Part shown: piece after piece, positions 14,550 through 20,192 of the stretch
Numbering within the stretch: position 1 is the first letter of the stretch
Layout: each line of letters opens with the position of its first letter
Virus record (IMG/VR): IMGVR_UViG_3300046012_000442
Location: 1 to 40,958 of that record
DNA: 40,958 nt
Source of the DNA: a virus
Reading direction: 5' to 3' (one strand)
Notes under the pieces: generated by a model
The model's database searches: none
Told to the model about the DNA's origin: nothing
What the model saw: only the letters and a program-made list of their open reading frames with translations
Translations under genes and position numbers: made by a program

Positions 14550-14762
14550 TTAAGAAACAGGCTTTATTCTTCTATAAGGAACCTCTATCACGTCTAGCTC
14601 AAATGGATAGAAGTTATATGTCCTAGAATGGATGCCCATTTTAACCTGAATTATGTCAGTTCTGCTGATTTGAGTCACCGTACCCCTATCCCCAATCTTG
14701 AAGTCTGCCTCAAGTGACAGCCAGTCTGGGCGTGATAGAACTACCCGATCACCCACATTCAC
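14550..14762 (-). CDS. Small beta-rich protein with PYRRIKPVS end (70 aa)
   Basis: GTG 14762 starts MNVGDRVVLSRPDWLSLEAD. The pattern of short strands (GDRVVLSRP, GDRGTVTQISRTDIIQVKMG) resembles an SH3 or KOW-like small barrel. It ends VPYRRIKPVS with the tag coded AGA AGA ATA AAG and no gene close behind, so the tail is conserved as protein. The gene is coupled to the upstream frame by a TCGTGA overlap. Confidence 0.65.
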   Translation of the reverse strand: MNVGDRVVLSRPDWLSLEADFKIGDRGTVTQISRTDIIQVKMGIHSRTYNFYPFELDVIEVPYRRIKPVS

Positions 14763-14819
14763 GATTTGATTCTCCTGTACAGCTTACGATCACAGTAGTA
14801 TGAGTTTGGTCTAGTTGGC

Positions 14820-14948
14820 TCATTGCTTGAGAGCCTTTCTTCTGTCCATGAGAACCTGTAGTCTCTTGGCTATTTCCTTCAGTTGTAAGGTGATTCCAAT
14901 ATTTGCTGTTCGTTCACCTGTACGAAGCCTTTTGTATATCTCATCCAT
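14820..14948 (-). CDS. Leaderless small helical protein; +1 shift would add an RRIKS tail (42 aa)
   Basis: ATG 14948 (MDEIYKRLRTGERTANIGIT) is exactly 7 nt after the -10 box. The frame ends KALKQ at TGA 14820-14822. Reading on with a +1 shift at CAA-TGA stays open to 14759 and gives EPTRPNSYYCDRKLYRRIKS, ending TCGTGA, which overlaps the next gene's GTG exactly as in the other tagged genes. Either the gene uses a frameshift or a one-base change (real or sequencing error) has split it; the intact product would be 62 residues. Confidence 0.6.
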   Translation of the reverse strand: MDEIYKRLRTGERTANIGITLQLKEIAKRLQVLMDRRKALKQ

Positions 14949-14954
14949 ATTTTT

Positions 14955-14984
14955 ATCCTATCATGGGCCATATAAGCTTGTTAA
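14955..14984 (-). promoter_or_regulatory. Promoter with CCC prefix (TTAACA variant), leaderless target
   Basis: CCC-TTAACA (14979-14984), 18 bp, TAGGAT (14955-14960); ATG 14948 at +1. The -35 is one base off consensus. Confidence 0.7.
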
Positions 14985-15103
14985 GGGTAGAGACTAAAAA
15001 CTACCTCTTGACCTGTTCGCCGACACCGGTTTCGTCGGAAAAATGAAGAGGAGATGCGTTCCGCTGGAGGAAGGGTTGATGTATTGAATGTACGTACGCA
15101 AAA

Positions 15104-15131
15104 ATATACGGAGGCCGGAGCCCCCGTATAT
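15104..15131 (-). terminator. Rho-independent terminator for the gene at 15141-15482
   Basis: On the minus strand an 11-bp stem (ATATACGGGGG with CCTCCGTATAT, one G-T pair) closes a 6-base loop CTCCGG and is followed by five T. It lies 10 bases after the stop of the HTH gene and separates it from the microprotein cluster. Confidence 0.85.
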
Positions 15132-15140
15132 GTGGCGTTG

Positions 15141-15482
15141 CTAGGCTTTGGCGGGTGCGTGCTGCGCGTCCACCTTAGCTTGGGCCTCCGCCTTCGCCTT
15201 GCGCGATTCGAGGGCGGCCTTGGCAGCGATGGCGCGGTCTTCCTTGTCCTTCGCCAGTTTCGCTATTGCAAGCTCGATCGTCTTGATCTTGGGGTCGTTC
15301 TCGGCCCAGCGGTAGTTCGTGTGGACGCCATCCGCATACTCAGGCATGGAGCGCAGGACCCGGCGGAGCGCGGTGGCCTTCATGCCGAATTTAACGGCGA
15401 GGTGCTTCGTCTGAATCGGGAGGGCGGTTGCTTCGGTTGCGGGCGTGGTGGTTGTGGTCGTGTTTGCTTTCTTCGTGGTCAT
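15141..15482 (-). CDS. Small HTH-like basic protein, paralogue of the gene at 18908 (113 aa)
   Basis: After a Thr-rich N-terminus comes a 50-residue domain (HLAVKFGMKATALRRVLRSM, then PEYADGVHTNYRWAENDPK) that looks like an HTH with a small wing, then a Lys/Ala-rich helical tail (AAKAALESRKAKAEAQAK). The domain aligns by eye with residues 38-90 of the plus-strand protein at 18908 (VAKQLGIRPTILRRYLRTLP, YTRYKWDPSDPK). It has its own promoter and a strong terminator, so it is a separate transcription unit. A DNA-binding, nucleoid-like or regulatory role is inferred. Confidence 0.75.
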   Translation of the reverse strand: MTTKKANTTTTTTPATEATALPIQTKHLAVKFGMKATALRRVLRSMPEYADGVHTNYRWAENDPKIKTIELAIAKLAKDKEDRAIAAKAALESRKAKAEAQAKVDAQHAPAKA

Positions 15483-15536
15483 GGTTGTATCCTTCTCGCG
15501 GGTTAATGAGGCCGCGTCTCAATTTGTTATGTATTG

Positions 15537-15565
15537 ATCTTACCAAAGGCAGGTTCGCCTGTCAA
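15537..15565 (-). promoter_or_regulatory. Sigma-70-type promoter with CCC prefix
   Basis: CCC-TTGACA (15560-15565), 17 bp, TAAGAT (15537-15542), 55 bp upstream of the HTH gene start at 15482. Not leaderless. Confidence 0.85.
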
Positions 15566-15579
15566 GGGTAAGTTTGAGT

Positions 15580-15657
15580 TTATTTCAAGAAAATTATTCT
15601 GGTGCACCCGAGGCCAATGGTCAGAAATGCGAATGCGAGCGTGAGGCCGAAGGTCAT
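15580..15657 (-). CDS. Hydrophobic micropeptide (25 aa)
   Basis: Runs from ATG 15657 to TAA 15580-15582 (starts MTFGLTLAFAFLTIGLG) with AAGGAG 6 nt upstream. One hydrophobic segment could span the membrane. It is preceded by a six-codon leaderless frame (MKGDAI, 15654-15674) that starts exactly at the predicted first base and whose stop overlaps this ATG. A membrane peptide (holin-like, toxin-like or exclusion peptide) is possible; none is shown. Confidence 0.55.
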   Translation of the reverse strand: MTFGLTLAFAFLTIGLGCTRIIFLK

Positions 15658-15680
15658 ATTGCATCTCCTTTCATGTAATA

Positions 15681-15710
15681 ACTTTATCAAAGTTTTAGTA
15701 ACCATGTCAA
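15681..15710 (-). promoter_or_regulatory. Promoter of the micropeptide, with overlapping repeat
   Basis: TTGACA (15705-15710), 18 bp, TAAAGT (15681-15686). AGTAACCA at 15697-15704 abuts the -35 and recurs at 15720-15727, suggesting an operator. The CCC prefix is missing. Confidence 0.7.
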
Positions 15711-15822
15711 TGATTAGTTAGTAACCAACTTTTAGGTTACCAAAATCGCCATACATATATAGGAACGTGCGCGCGCGAGTACCATATTAGACATACGGTT
15801 GTCAAGGAAAAAATTTTAGAGG

Positions 15823-15938
15823 AATGAATGGTTGATTGGTCATACCAATGAATGGTTGATTGAATGGTCGAATGAATCAACTATCGAGTAGATGAAAATA
15901 GCTGTGAATGAATGATTCGTCCAATGGTTGAATGAAAG
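15823..15938. repeat. Iteron-like direct repeats (AATGAATGGTTGATTG)
   Basis: Two perfect 16-base copies at 15823-15838 and 15847-15862, 24 bases apart start to start. Degenerate copies follow: AATGGTCGAATGAAT (15863-15877), GAATGAATGATTCG (15906-15919) and AATGGTTGAATGAAAG (15923-15938). Repeats of this spacing at a divergence point fit binding sites for a replication initiator or regulator. Confidence 0.65.
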
Positions 15939-16079
15939 AAAGCAGTTACCTATAGAACTTGTCGTATTAAACTCCTTTCATCCCACAGTTCGTCCAGCTC
16001 ATCGCTCGATCATTCACCGTAGCTTTCATTCACTCTTTGCTTCGTATTCCCGGAACAAAGCTTTACACTAACATTACCC

Positions 16080-16109
16080 TTGACACGAGATATCACATGA
16101 GTTTATAAT
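16080..16109 (+). promoter_or_regulatory. Sigma-70-type promoter with CCC prefix
   Basis: CCC-TTGACA (16080-16085), 18 bp, TATAAT (16104-16109), opening the plus-strand arm. The target gene at 16132 has a normal ribosome-binding site. Confidence 0.85.
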
Positions 16110-16131
16110 TATAATTATAAGAGGTGTACCT

Positions 16132-16323
16132 ATGGTTAACTTTCCATTAGCCAAGCTTGCATTGATCACCGACCCACACAAGTTGGAGGTCTTGCAGCTT
16201 ATAGCCCGGGTGGACCGTAATATCGCCCGTAACACGAACGACAAGGCGATTAAGCTTCTAGTTGAAGCGTTGAAAGAATCAAATCCACACGCCGAAGACT
16301 TAATCCTAAAACAAGTAGCTTAA
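16132..16323 (+). CDS. Small hypothetical protein, first plus-strand gene (63 aa)
   Basis: A helical protein (MVNFPLAKLALITDPHKLEV, then NDKAIKLLVEALKESNPHAE) with its own promoter and GAGGTG ribosome-binding site, followed by a hairpin. It is a stand-alone unit beside the candidate origin. A regulatory role is suggested only by position and size. Confidence 0.7.
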   Translation: MVNFPLAKLALITDPHKLEVLQLIARVDRNIARNTNDKAIKLLVEALKESNPHAEDLILKQVA

Positions 16324-16328
16324 TAAAC

Positions 16329-16397
16329 TCACACCACCCTGCTAGGTGCAAGAGGGTGGTCTTGTGTTGAAGCTCTATCTGGTTTTCTCACTTTCAT
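16329..16397 (-). CDS. Possible 22-residue peptide with strong ribosome-binding site
   Basis: ATG 16397 has AAAGGAGG about 5 nt upstream and the frame runs to TGA 16329-16331. The product is polar and basic (starts MKVRKPDRASTQDHPL). No promoter is evident and the frame overlaps the hairpin at 16334-16359, so it may be chance or a remnant. Confidence 0.25.
   Translation of the reverse strand: MKVRKPDRASTQDHPLAPSRVV
16334..16359 (+). terminator. Hairpin after the first plus-strand gene
   Basis: CCACCCT (16334-16340) pairs with AGGGTGG (16353-16359), extendable with CACA/TGTG. Only a loose T-rich stretch follows 20 bases on, so termination may be partial. Confidence 0.5.
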
Positions 16398-16605
16398 TGG
16401 AACCTCCTTTCCGACGTAAACAAAACGGTGGTACCCTCGAGTTTTAGCCTAGTTTAACAAAGTTCATCAGAGAATGATTATTTTGCTTTTTTTCTTAACC
16501 ATCCCCTTAGAAATAGTTATTTCTGATACAGTCCGATTTTTTCTTAATTAAGACTCTTACTTAAGCAAAATAAAGCCTACTCTTGTTTAAGTAACTGCCA
16601 TTTTT

Positions 16606-16794
16606 CTCTTATACGCAAGTTAACCTAGAGACTGTTAACTGGTATTCTTAAATAAGTACTTTATTATGAATAATATACCATACCTATTATTAAGAAAGTA
16701 GCAAATATATCAGTAATATCTATTTAGTATCTTACCATTAAGAAGTTTAGGTAGGTAAAAGTTTTAACATGTTAGGTTAACCTGCGTATAAGAG
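16606..16794. repeat. 21-bp inverted repeat, one mismatch
   Basis: The left arm CTCTTATACGCAAGTTAACC(T) at 16606-16626 is the reverse complement, with one mismatch, of 16774-16794. Homology extends outward (CATTTTT on the left, AAAAAATG on the right) with a 3-base gap. Arm centres are 168 bp apart. Confidence 0.8.
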
Positions 16795-16808
16795 GTAAAA
16801 AATGTACC

Positions 16809-16838
16809 TTGACAATAACTATGCAAATCTTATATACT
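16809..16838 (+). promoter_or_regulatory. Sigma-70-type promoter for the triple winged-helix operon
   Basis: ACC-TTGACA (16809-16814), 18 bp, TATACT (16833-16838). The target at 16864 has GGGAGG, so it is a leadered mRNA. Confidence 0.85.
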
Positions 16839-16863
16839 ATAGTTAATAAGGGAGGCACCCGCA

Positions 16864-17892
16864 ATGCCTGGTAGACCGAGAACAATCTTCTCTAACATCA
16901 AGATCAATGAAGAAGAGCTGCGTGAGAAAGCTGAGCTCTTCTATCTTAATGAAGCTCAGGTTAAACAACCTAGACGTCCTCGTAAGGAAGGCAAGACTTC
17001 TGGCCTTATGCAAGACATCTATGAGATGTTTACTCAAGCTTCTGAGCAAGCTGGTAAGAATATACGTCTTCCAGCTACAACCTTCCAGCCTCTGTATGCC
17101 ACACACGCTGTAATGACTGTAAACCGTGCTAAGAAAGTTCTTGGCATAAGGAGCTTACGTAAGTCCGGTAAGTGGTGGTGGACATTCCCTCTCCATGCAC
17201 CTACTGAGGCTCTTGAGAAAGTTCACCAGCGCCGTGTTAAGGAGTACAACCCGTACCTTACTGAGATGAAGTATTTACGGCGTCCTATTGCTCAGAAGCT
17301 TACTGGCATCTTGATAGACAACGGCAATGAGATGCGCAACACTCAGGTCCTGCGACTTATGGAGATGGACGGCTACTCTCGTGCCACAGTTCTTGTAGCT
17401 AAGGCGAAGCTGGGCATCATCTCGCGTAAGCATGATGGCGTGTGGGTGTGGTACTATATTGACGAGCGTATCACCACATGGCTAACTGATCGCCTTGCCT
17501 CTGGGCCTGTACCTGAGCAGCAGCTATTCATCGAGGCGTTAGACGACCACAACTGGTCGGAGCAAGTTGTTCGTATGGCTAAGAAGGTTATGCCACACAT
17601 TCAGCTTAAGTATAATCGTGACGCTCGTGTCATGAGCTGGATGGATATCAACGCAGCAATCGAGGATCCTGAGGCTAACGAGCCCTTGCCTGAGGAGAGT
17701 CGCATCGTTGACGTTGACAATGAAGACATAGAAGAGCTTGACCTAGACGGCCGCACCATCACGGTAGACTTCAGCACCGCACCTGTTGAGCATGACCTTG
17801 CACCTGACGATGAGCATGAGCAAGTAGATGACACAGTAGTTGACGAGGAAGAGATCATGGTCAATGGTGTCAAGATCGTGCGGTTCATATGA
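16864..17892 (+). CDS. Protein with three tandem winged-helix-like units, possible initiator or regulator (342 aa)
   Basis: Three similar segments are visible, each with an AKxxLG-type recognition helix followed by an aromatic wing: about residues 50-110 (RAKKVLGIRSLRKSGKWWWT), 140-200 (VAKAKLGIISRKHDGVWVWY) and 205-262 (MAKKVMPHIQLKYNRDARVM). The first two resemble the C-terminal domain of the RepA-like helicase at 27452 (NKAKSVMGCASQRRLGKWYW). The last 80 residues are an acidic, probably disordered tail. It is expressed first from the promoter beside the repeat-rich region, so an origin-binding or transcription-regulating role is a reasonable inference. ATGA overlaps link it to the next genes. 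Confidence 0.75.
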   Translation: MPGRPRTIFSNIKINEEELREKAELFYLNEAQVKQPRRPRKEGKTSGLMQDIYEMFTQASEQAGKNIRLPATTFQPLYATHAVMTVNRAKKVLGIRSLRKSGKWWWTFPLHAPTEALEKVHQRRVKEYNPYLTEMKYLRRPIAQKLTGILIDNGNEMRNTQVLRLMEMDGYSRATVLVAKAKLGIISRKHDGVWVWYYIDERITTWLTDRLASGPVPEQQLFIEALDDHNWSEQVVRMAKKVMPHIQLKYNRDARVMSWMDINAAIEDPEANEPLPEESRIVDVDNEDIEELDLDGRTITVDFSTAPVEHDLAPDDEHEQVDDTVVDEEEIMVNGVKIVRFI

Positions 17893-18125
17893 GCTTACTC
17901 ATACTACGTAATGGTAGGGTATGGCGTTTCAAGCGCAAGGACTACCGTAAGTTCGTAAATCTGGATATGACCAAGATCCATGACCTCTCTTCTGTCGCCC
18001 ATCTGAACCAGACTGAGTACTATAAGGAGCTGCCATGCCCCTGTGGTAGCCTCTACTTCAATATGGTGCGTAAACCCTTCACTGCCTGGTGCGTTAAGTG
18101 TGGCAAGTTTGTGAGGTTCAAGTGA
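17889..18125 (+). CDS. Zinc-ribbon microprotein (78 aa)
   Basis: A basic N-terminus (RNGRVWRFKRKDYRKFVNLD) precedes a C-terminal ribbon with CPCG (near residue 50) and CVKCGKFVRFK (near residue 68). The start overlaps the upstream stop (ATGA). The two knuckles and basic surface fit nucleic-acid binding. It is the first of three consecutive Cys-pair proteins. Confidence 0.7.
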   Translation: MSLLILRNGRVWRFKRKDYRKFVNLDMTKIHDLSSVAHLNQTEYYKELPCPCGSLYFNMVRKPFTAWCVKCGKFVRFK

Positions 18126-18298
18126 GGCTAGTATGTCCCGAGTGTTTAGCCTGCGACGTATTCTATATGAGCTGGGATCATGACAGACAGCTCATACAAG
18201 TATTCTGCCACAACTGCAAGCTGCCTGTAGACCTGTATCGCATGACTGAGAGCGCACCGGCGCTAGTTGTTCCCACAGCTAGGAGGATTAAGTCATGA
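18122..18298 (+). CDS. Zinc-ribbon microprotein with RRIKS tail (58 aa)
   Basis: The start is GTG 18122, overlapping the upstream TGA; this matches the other junctions and removes an unneeded extension. CPEC (MRLVCPECLACDVFYMSWDH) and CHNC form the two knuckles of a ribbon. It ends VVPTARRIKS. The tag codons AGG AGG ATT AAG TCA TGA include the next gene's ribosome-binding site and start. Confidence 0.7.
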   Translation: MRLVCPECLACDVFYMSWDHDRQLIQVFCHNCKLPVDLYRMTESAPALVVPTARRIKS

Positions 18299-18477
18299 GC
18301 TGGCGTACACTTCGCTGCACTCAGTGCGGCCACACTCACTTCACCATAGAGTATCAGTATGGTGACCCACTGGTCAGGTTAATATGTGTCAGTTGTAACT
18401 CAGTTGAGATAGGTCCTAGTTCTACTGAGCTCATGGGTGGACTATTACCGGCGTCGACCAGAAGGATTAAGTCATGA
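18295..18477 (+). CDS. Zinc-ribbon microprotein with RRIKS tail (60 aa)
   Basis: Two knuckles, CTQCGHTHF and CVSCNS, in a TFIIS-like ribbon (MSWRTLRCTQCGHTHFTIEY). It ends LPASTRRIKS with the same overlapping AGAAGGATTAAGTCATGA junction. It is similar in plan to the preceding gene and may be a diverged duplicate. Confidence 0.72.
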   Translation: MSWRTLRCTQCGHTHFTIEYQYGDPLVRLICVSCNSVEIGPSSTELMGGLLPASTRRIKS

Positions 18478-18818
18478 TGACAATAGACTGCCAAGGTATG
18501 AGCATTCAGAATGCACTTAAGTACATACGAGTCTATGTAGCCTATCGAGGGCGACGTAACTTTGAGGTTTGGATGCATCAGGAGTTATTTGGCCTAATAC
18601 TGTCGAGCAATAACATCATAACCACTTCTGCACAGTTCAGGTCAAATAGCGAGGTTTTTGACCATAGCTTCTTCCTTGGGTTTCCAGTAAGGTTTGTAGA
18701 TATCTCTAATCGGGATGAGATGCTATTTGTCAGTAGTGACGGCGAGAGGATCTTGGTTATAAACATCGGTACTCCAGCTAAGGTTTTGCCCTACCGCAGG
18801 ATTAAGTCTTCGTCGTAG
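18474..18818 (+). CDS. Hypothetical protein with PYRRIKSSS end (114 aa)
   Basis: A mixed alpha/beta sequence (SIQNALKYIRVYVAYRGRRN, HSFFLGFPVRFVDISNRDEM, ERILVINIGTPAK) with no recognised motif. It ends KVLPYRRIKSSS, nearly the same tail as the zinc protein at 13298 and the barrel-like protein at 14550. It is the last gene of this operon, with the next promoter 16 bases on, so this tail does not serve translation of a following gene. Confidence 0.7.
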   Translation: MMTIDCQGMSIQNALKYIRVYVAYRGRRNFEVWMHQELFGLILSSNNIITTSAQFRSNSEVFDHSFFLGFPVRFVDISNRDEMLFVSSDGERILVINIGTPAKVLPYRRIKSSS

Positions 18819-18834
18819 TTGAGTAAACTTATCC

Positions 18835-18864
18835 TTGACAAGGTTATAACCTTTGTAATAGGAT
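18835..18864 (+). promoter_or_regulatory. Sigma-70-type promoter with a palindrome in its spacer
   Basis: TTGACA (18835-18840), 18 bp, TAGGAT (18859-18864). A perfect 14-bp palindrome AAGGTTATAACCTT (18840-18853) sits in the spacer, a likely operator for a dimeric repressor. Confidence 0.8.
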
Positions 18865-18907
18865 ATATCTGTAACATAAATCACAGCTTTACCGAGGATC
18901 TTAACCC

Positions 18908-19381
18908 ATGAGTGATGAGAAGAAAAAGAAAGCCGCAAAACCCGCTGAGGAAGTCGTTGAAAAACCCGCAAAGAAGGAAGCAGAACCCGAAAAGGTAATG
19001 ACCACTTCGAGCGACGTCGCCAAGCAGCTCGGCATCAGGCCGACAATTCTCCGCCGTTATCTGCGCACCCTCCCGCGCTTCCAGGACAGCGGCTACACCC
19101 GTTACAAGTGGGATCCGAGCGACCCCAAGGACAAGCAGTTCTTGGATGACATCAAGGTCAGCTACGAGAAGTACACCAAGAGCGCCGAGGAGAAGAAGGC
19201 TGCTCGTGACGCAGAACGCGCTGAGGCGGCTGCGAAGAAGAAGTCAGAAGCCGGCGACGCTCCGGTCAAGGAGAAGAAGGCAAAGTCTAAGAAGGCACCC
19301 GAGCCCGAGCCAGTTGAGGACGAGGAAGAAGAGATCTTCGACGAGGAAGACGGCGATTCTGAAGGTGAAGAGCTCGAATAA
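18908..19381 (+). CDS. HTH-like protein with acidic tail, paralogue of the gene at 15141 (157 aa)
   Basis: A Lys/Glu-rich N-terminus (35 residues), then a domain matching the protein at 15141-15482 by eye (SDVAKQLGIRPTILRRYLRT and YTRYKWDPSDPKDKQFLDD), then a Lys/Ala-rich helix and a strongly acidic tail (EDEEEEIFDEEDGDSEGEEL). The pairing of a basic middle and acidic end resembles nucleoid-associated or histone-like phage proteins. It has its own promoter with a spacer palindrome, so it may regulate itself. The two paralogues sit on opposite strands flanking the candidate origin. Confidence 0.75.
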   Translation: MSDEKKKKAAKPAEEVVEKPAKKEAEPEKVMTTSSDVAKQLGIRPTILRRYLRTLPRFQDSGYTRYKWDPSDPKDKQFLDDIKVSYEKYTKSAEEKKAARDAERAEAAAKKKSEAGDAPVKEKKAKSKKAPEPEPVEDEEEEIFDEEDGDSEGEELE

Positions 19382-19391
19382 GCTCCTGTTG

Positions 19392-19412
19392 CCGGTCACG
19401 GCCTCCGACCGG
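19392..19412 (+). terminator. Hairpin after the HTH gene
   Basis: CCGGTC (19392-19397) pairs with GACCGG (19407-19412) around a 9-base loop, 10 bases after the stop. No U-tract, so it may be an RNA-stability element rather than a terminator. Confidence 0.45.
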
Positions 19413-19476
19413 TAATGAGGAGGTGGCGCCTCAGCACCTGGAGAAACTGGGGCAATAAGTTTCAGGAAGGAATCAG

Positions 19477-19716
19477 ATGGCACAGAACAAACGATTTTTT
19501 AAGGCTAATACACAGCCTGCCGACCCAGCTCCGGTTGTCACTCTTCAAAGTGAAACTCTTACCCATGTGCGACCTCTGCAAAAACTGTTCACCATCGTGA
19601 TAACTGGCCCCGATGGTTGTATGCTTGCACGTTACGAGAACATCCCAGGATTCACGAAGCAGGATGCCATTCACTTCGTGGAACACCAGCTGTTACTCGA
19701 GGCACATCCCGCCTAA
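19477..19716 (+). CDS. Hypothetical protein (79 aa)
   Basis: A Gln/Pro-rich N-terminus then a small alpha/beta segment (LQKLFTIVITGPDGCMLARY, then NIPGFTKQDAIHFVEHQLL). GGAAGG lies upstream of ATG 19477. The family is not recognised. Confidence 0.65.
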   Translation: MAQNKRFFKANTQPADPAPVVTLQSETLTHVRPLQKLFTIVITGPDGCMLARYENIPGFTKQDAIHFVEHQLLLEAHPA

Positions 19717-19733
19717 ACTCCCACCCGCAAATC

Positions 19734-19759
19734 CGAGGGAGATGGCATCTTCTCCCTCG
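19734..19759 (+). other. Strong hairpin between the 19477 gene and the endolysin
   Basis: CGAGGGAGA (19734-19742) pairs perfectly with TCTCCCTCG (19751-19759) around an 8-base loop. No U-tract. It lies 20 bases before the endolysin start and could be a processing site or a switch over its translation. Confidence 0.6.
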
Positions 19760-19778
19760 CGAATCCCACGAGGAACCT

Positions 19779-20183
19779 ATGATAATGCAGGATTGGTACA
19801 AAGCAGCTCTCGCCTTAGTGATTTGGCGAGAAGCAATGGGTGAATTGTTGGAAGGGAAGATAGCAGTCGGGTCAGTAATTCGTAACCGTGTGGAAGCTAC
19901 TCATCTCGATGATCAATGGGATGATGTAATCGAGCGTAAATGGCAGTTCTCAAGTATGACAGCTCCTGGCGATGCCATGCTGGTCAAGTGGCCACACGAT
20001 GGTGATCAGAGCTGGCTAGACTCGATGGTAGTTGCCCAAGGTATATTCGACGGGACAATTACCGACAATACAAATGGGTCTACTTTATATGCTAATCTTA
20101 AAGTCTGCAGTCCCTCCTGGGACTTCTCCAAGATTACAAAGACTATGGATATAGGGAATCACACCTTCTTTAAGTCAGTATAA
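19779..20183 (+). CDS. SleB-like cell-wall hydrolase, probable endolysin (134 aa)
   Basis: The whole protein matches the Hydrolase_2/SleB plan: ALALVIWREAMGELLEGKIA then VGSVIRNRVE at the N-terminus, WQFSSM in the middle, and IGNHTFFKSV at the C-terminus. Glu in WREAMGE (about residue 18) is the likely catalytic residue. SleB enzymes are lytic transglycosylases or amidase-like peptidoglycan hydrolases. There is no signal peptide, so export would need a holin; a 24-residue membrane peptide follows. ATG 19779 has GAGGAA upstream. Host lysis is the likely job, although the position in the early arm rather than among late genes is unusual. Confidence 0.8.
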   Translation: MIMQDWYKAALALVIWREAMGELLEGKIAVGSVIRNRVEATHLDDQWDDVIERKWQFSSMTAPGDAMLVKWPHDGDQSWLDSMVVAQGIFDGTITDNTNGSTLYANLKVCSPSWDFSKITKTMDIGNHTFFKSV

Positions 20184-20192
20184 TCCTTACCC

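Larger units (their letters stand above)
15658..16131. other. Gene-poor divergent control region, candidate origin
   Basis: About 470 bases at the point where the two arms diverge. Apart from the micropeptide leader on the left and the promoter at 16080-16109 on the right I see no gene. It holds AGTAACCA repeats, an alternating GC run (15768-15776), and iteron-like AATGAATGGTTGATTG copies. A TTGACA at 15800-15805 (minus) has no correctly spaced -10. Confidence 0.5.
16398..16863. other. AT-rich region without genes, with symmetric repeats
   Basis: About 465 bases of strongly AT-rich sequence. It contains a long inverted repeat (arms at 16606-16626 and 16774-16794) and TTCTTAA sites placed forward on the left (16492, 16541, 16645) and reverse on the right (16690, 16738), ending at the promoter 16809-16838. 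A DNA-unwinding or regulator-binding region is likely. Confidence 0.5.

Noticed and set aside
14749-14823. A 24-codon frame starting MSQLDQTHTTVIV between two minus-strand genes
   Set aside because: It competes with the +1 frame that restores RRIKS and the usual overlap with the next gene; its product has no features of its own.
15020-15043. Hairpin CCGAC-GTCGG followed by AAAAA as a terminator or small RNA
   Set aside because: A T-rich run precedes rather than follows it on the minus strand, and no plus-strand transcript is expected there. No RNA family recognised.
15800-15805. TTGACA on the minus strand as a further promoter
   Set aside because: The sequence 17-18 bp away is GTACTC-like; a TAATAT is present only 10 bp away, so no functional spacing exists.
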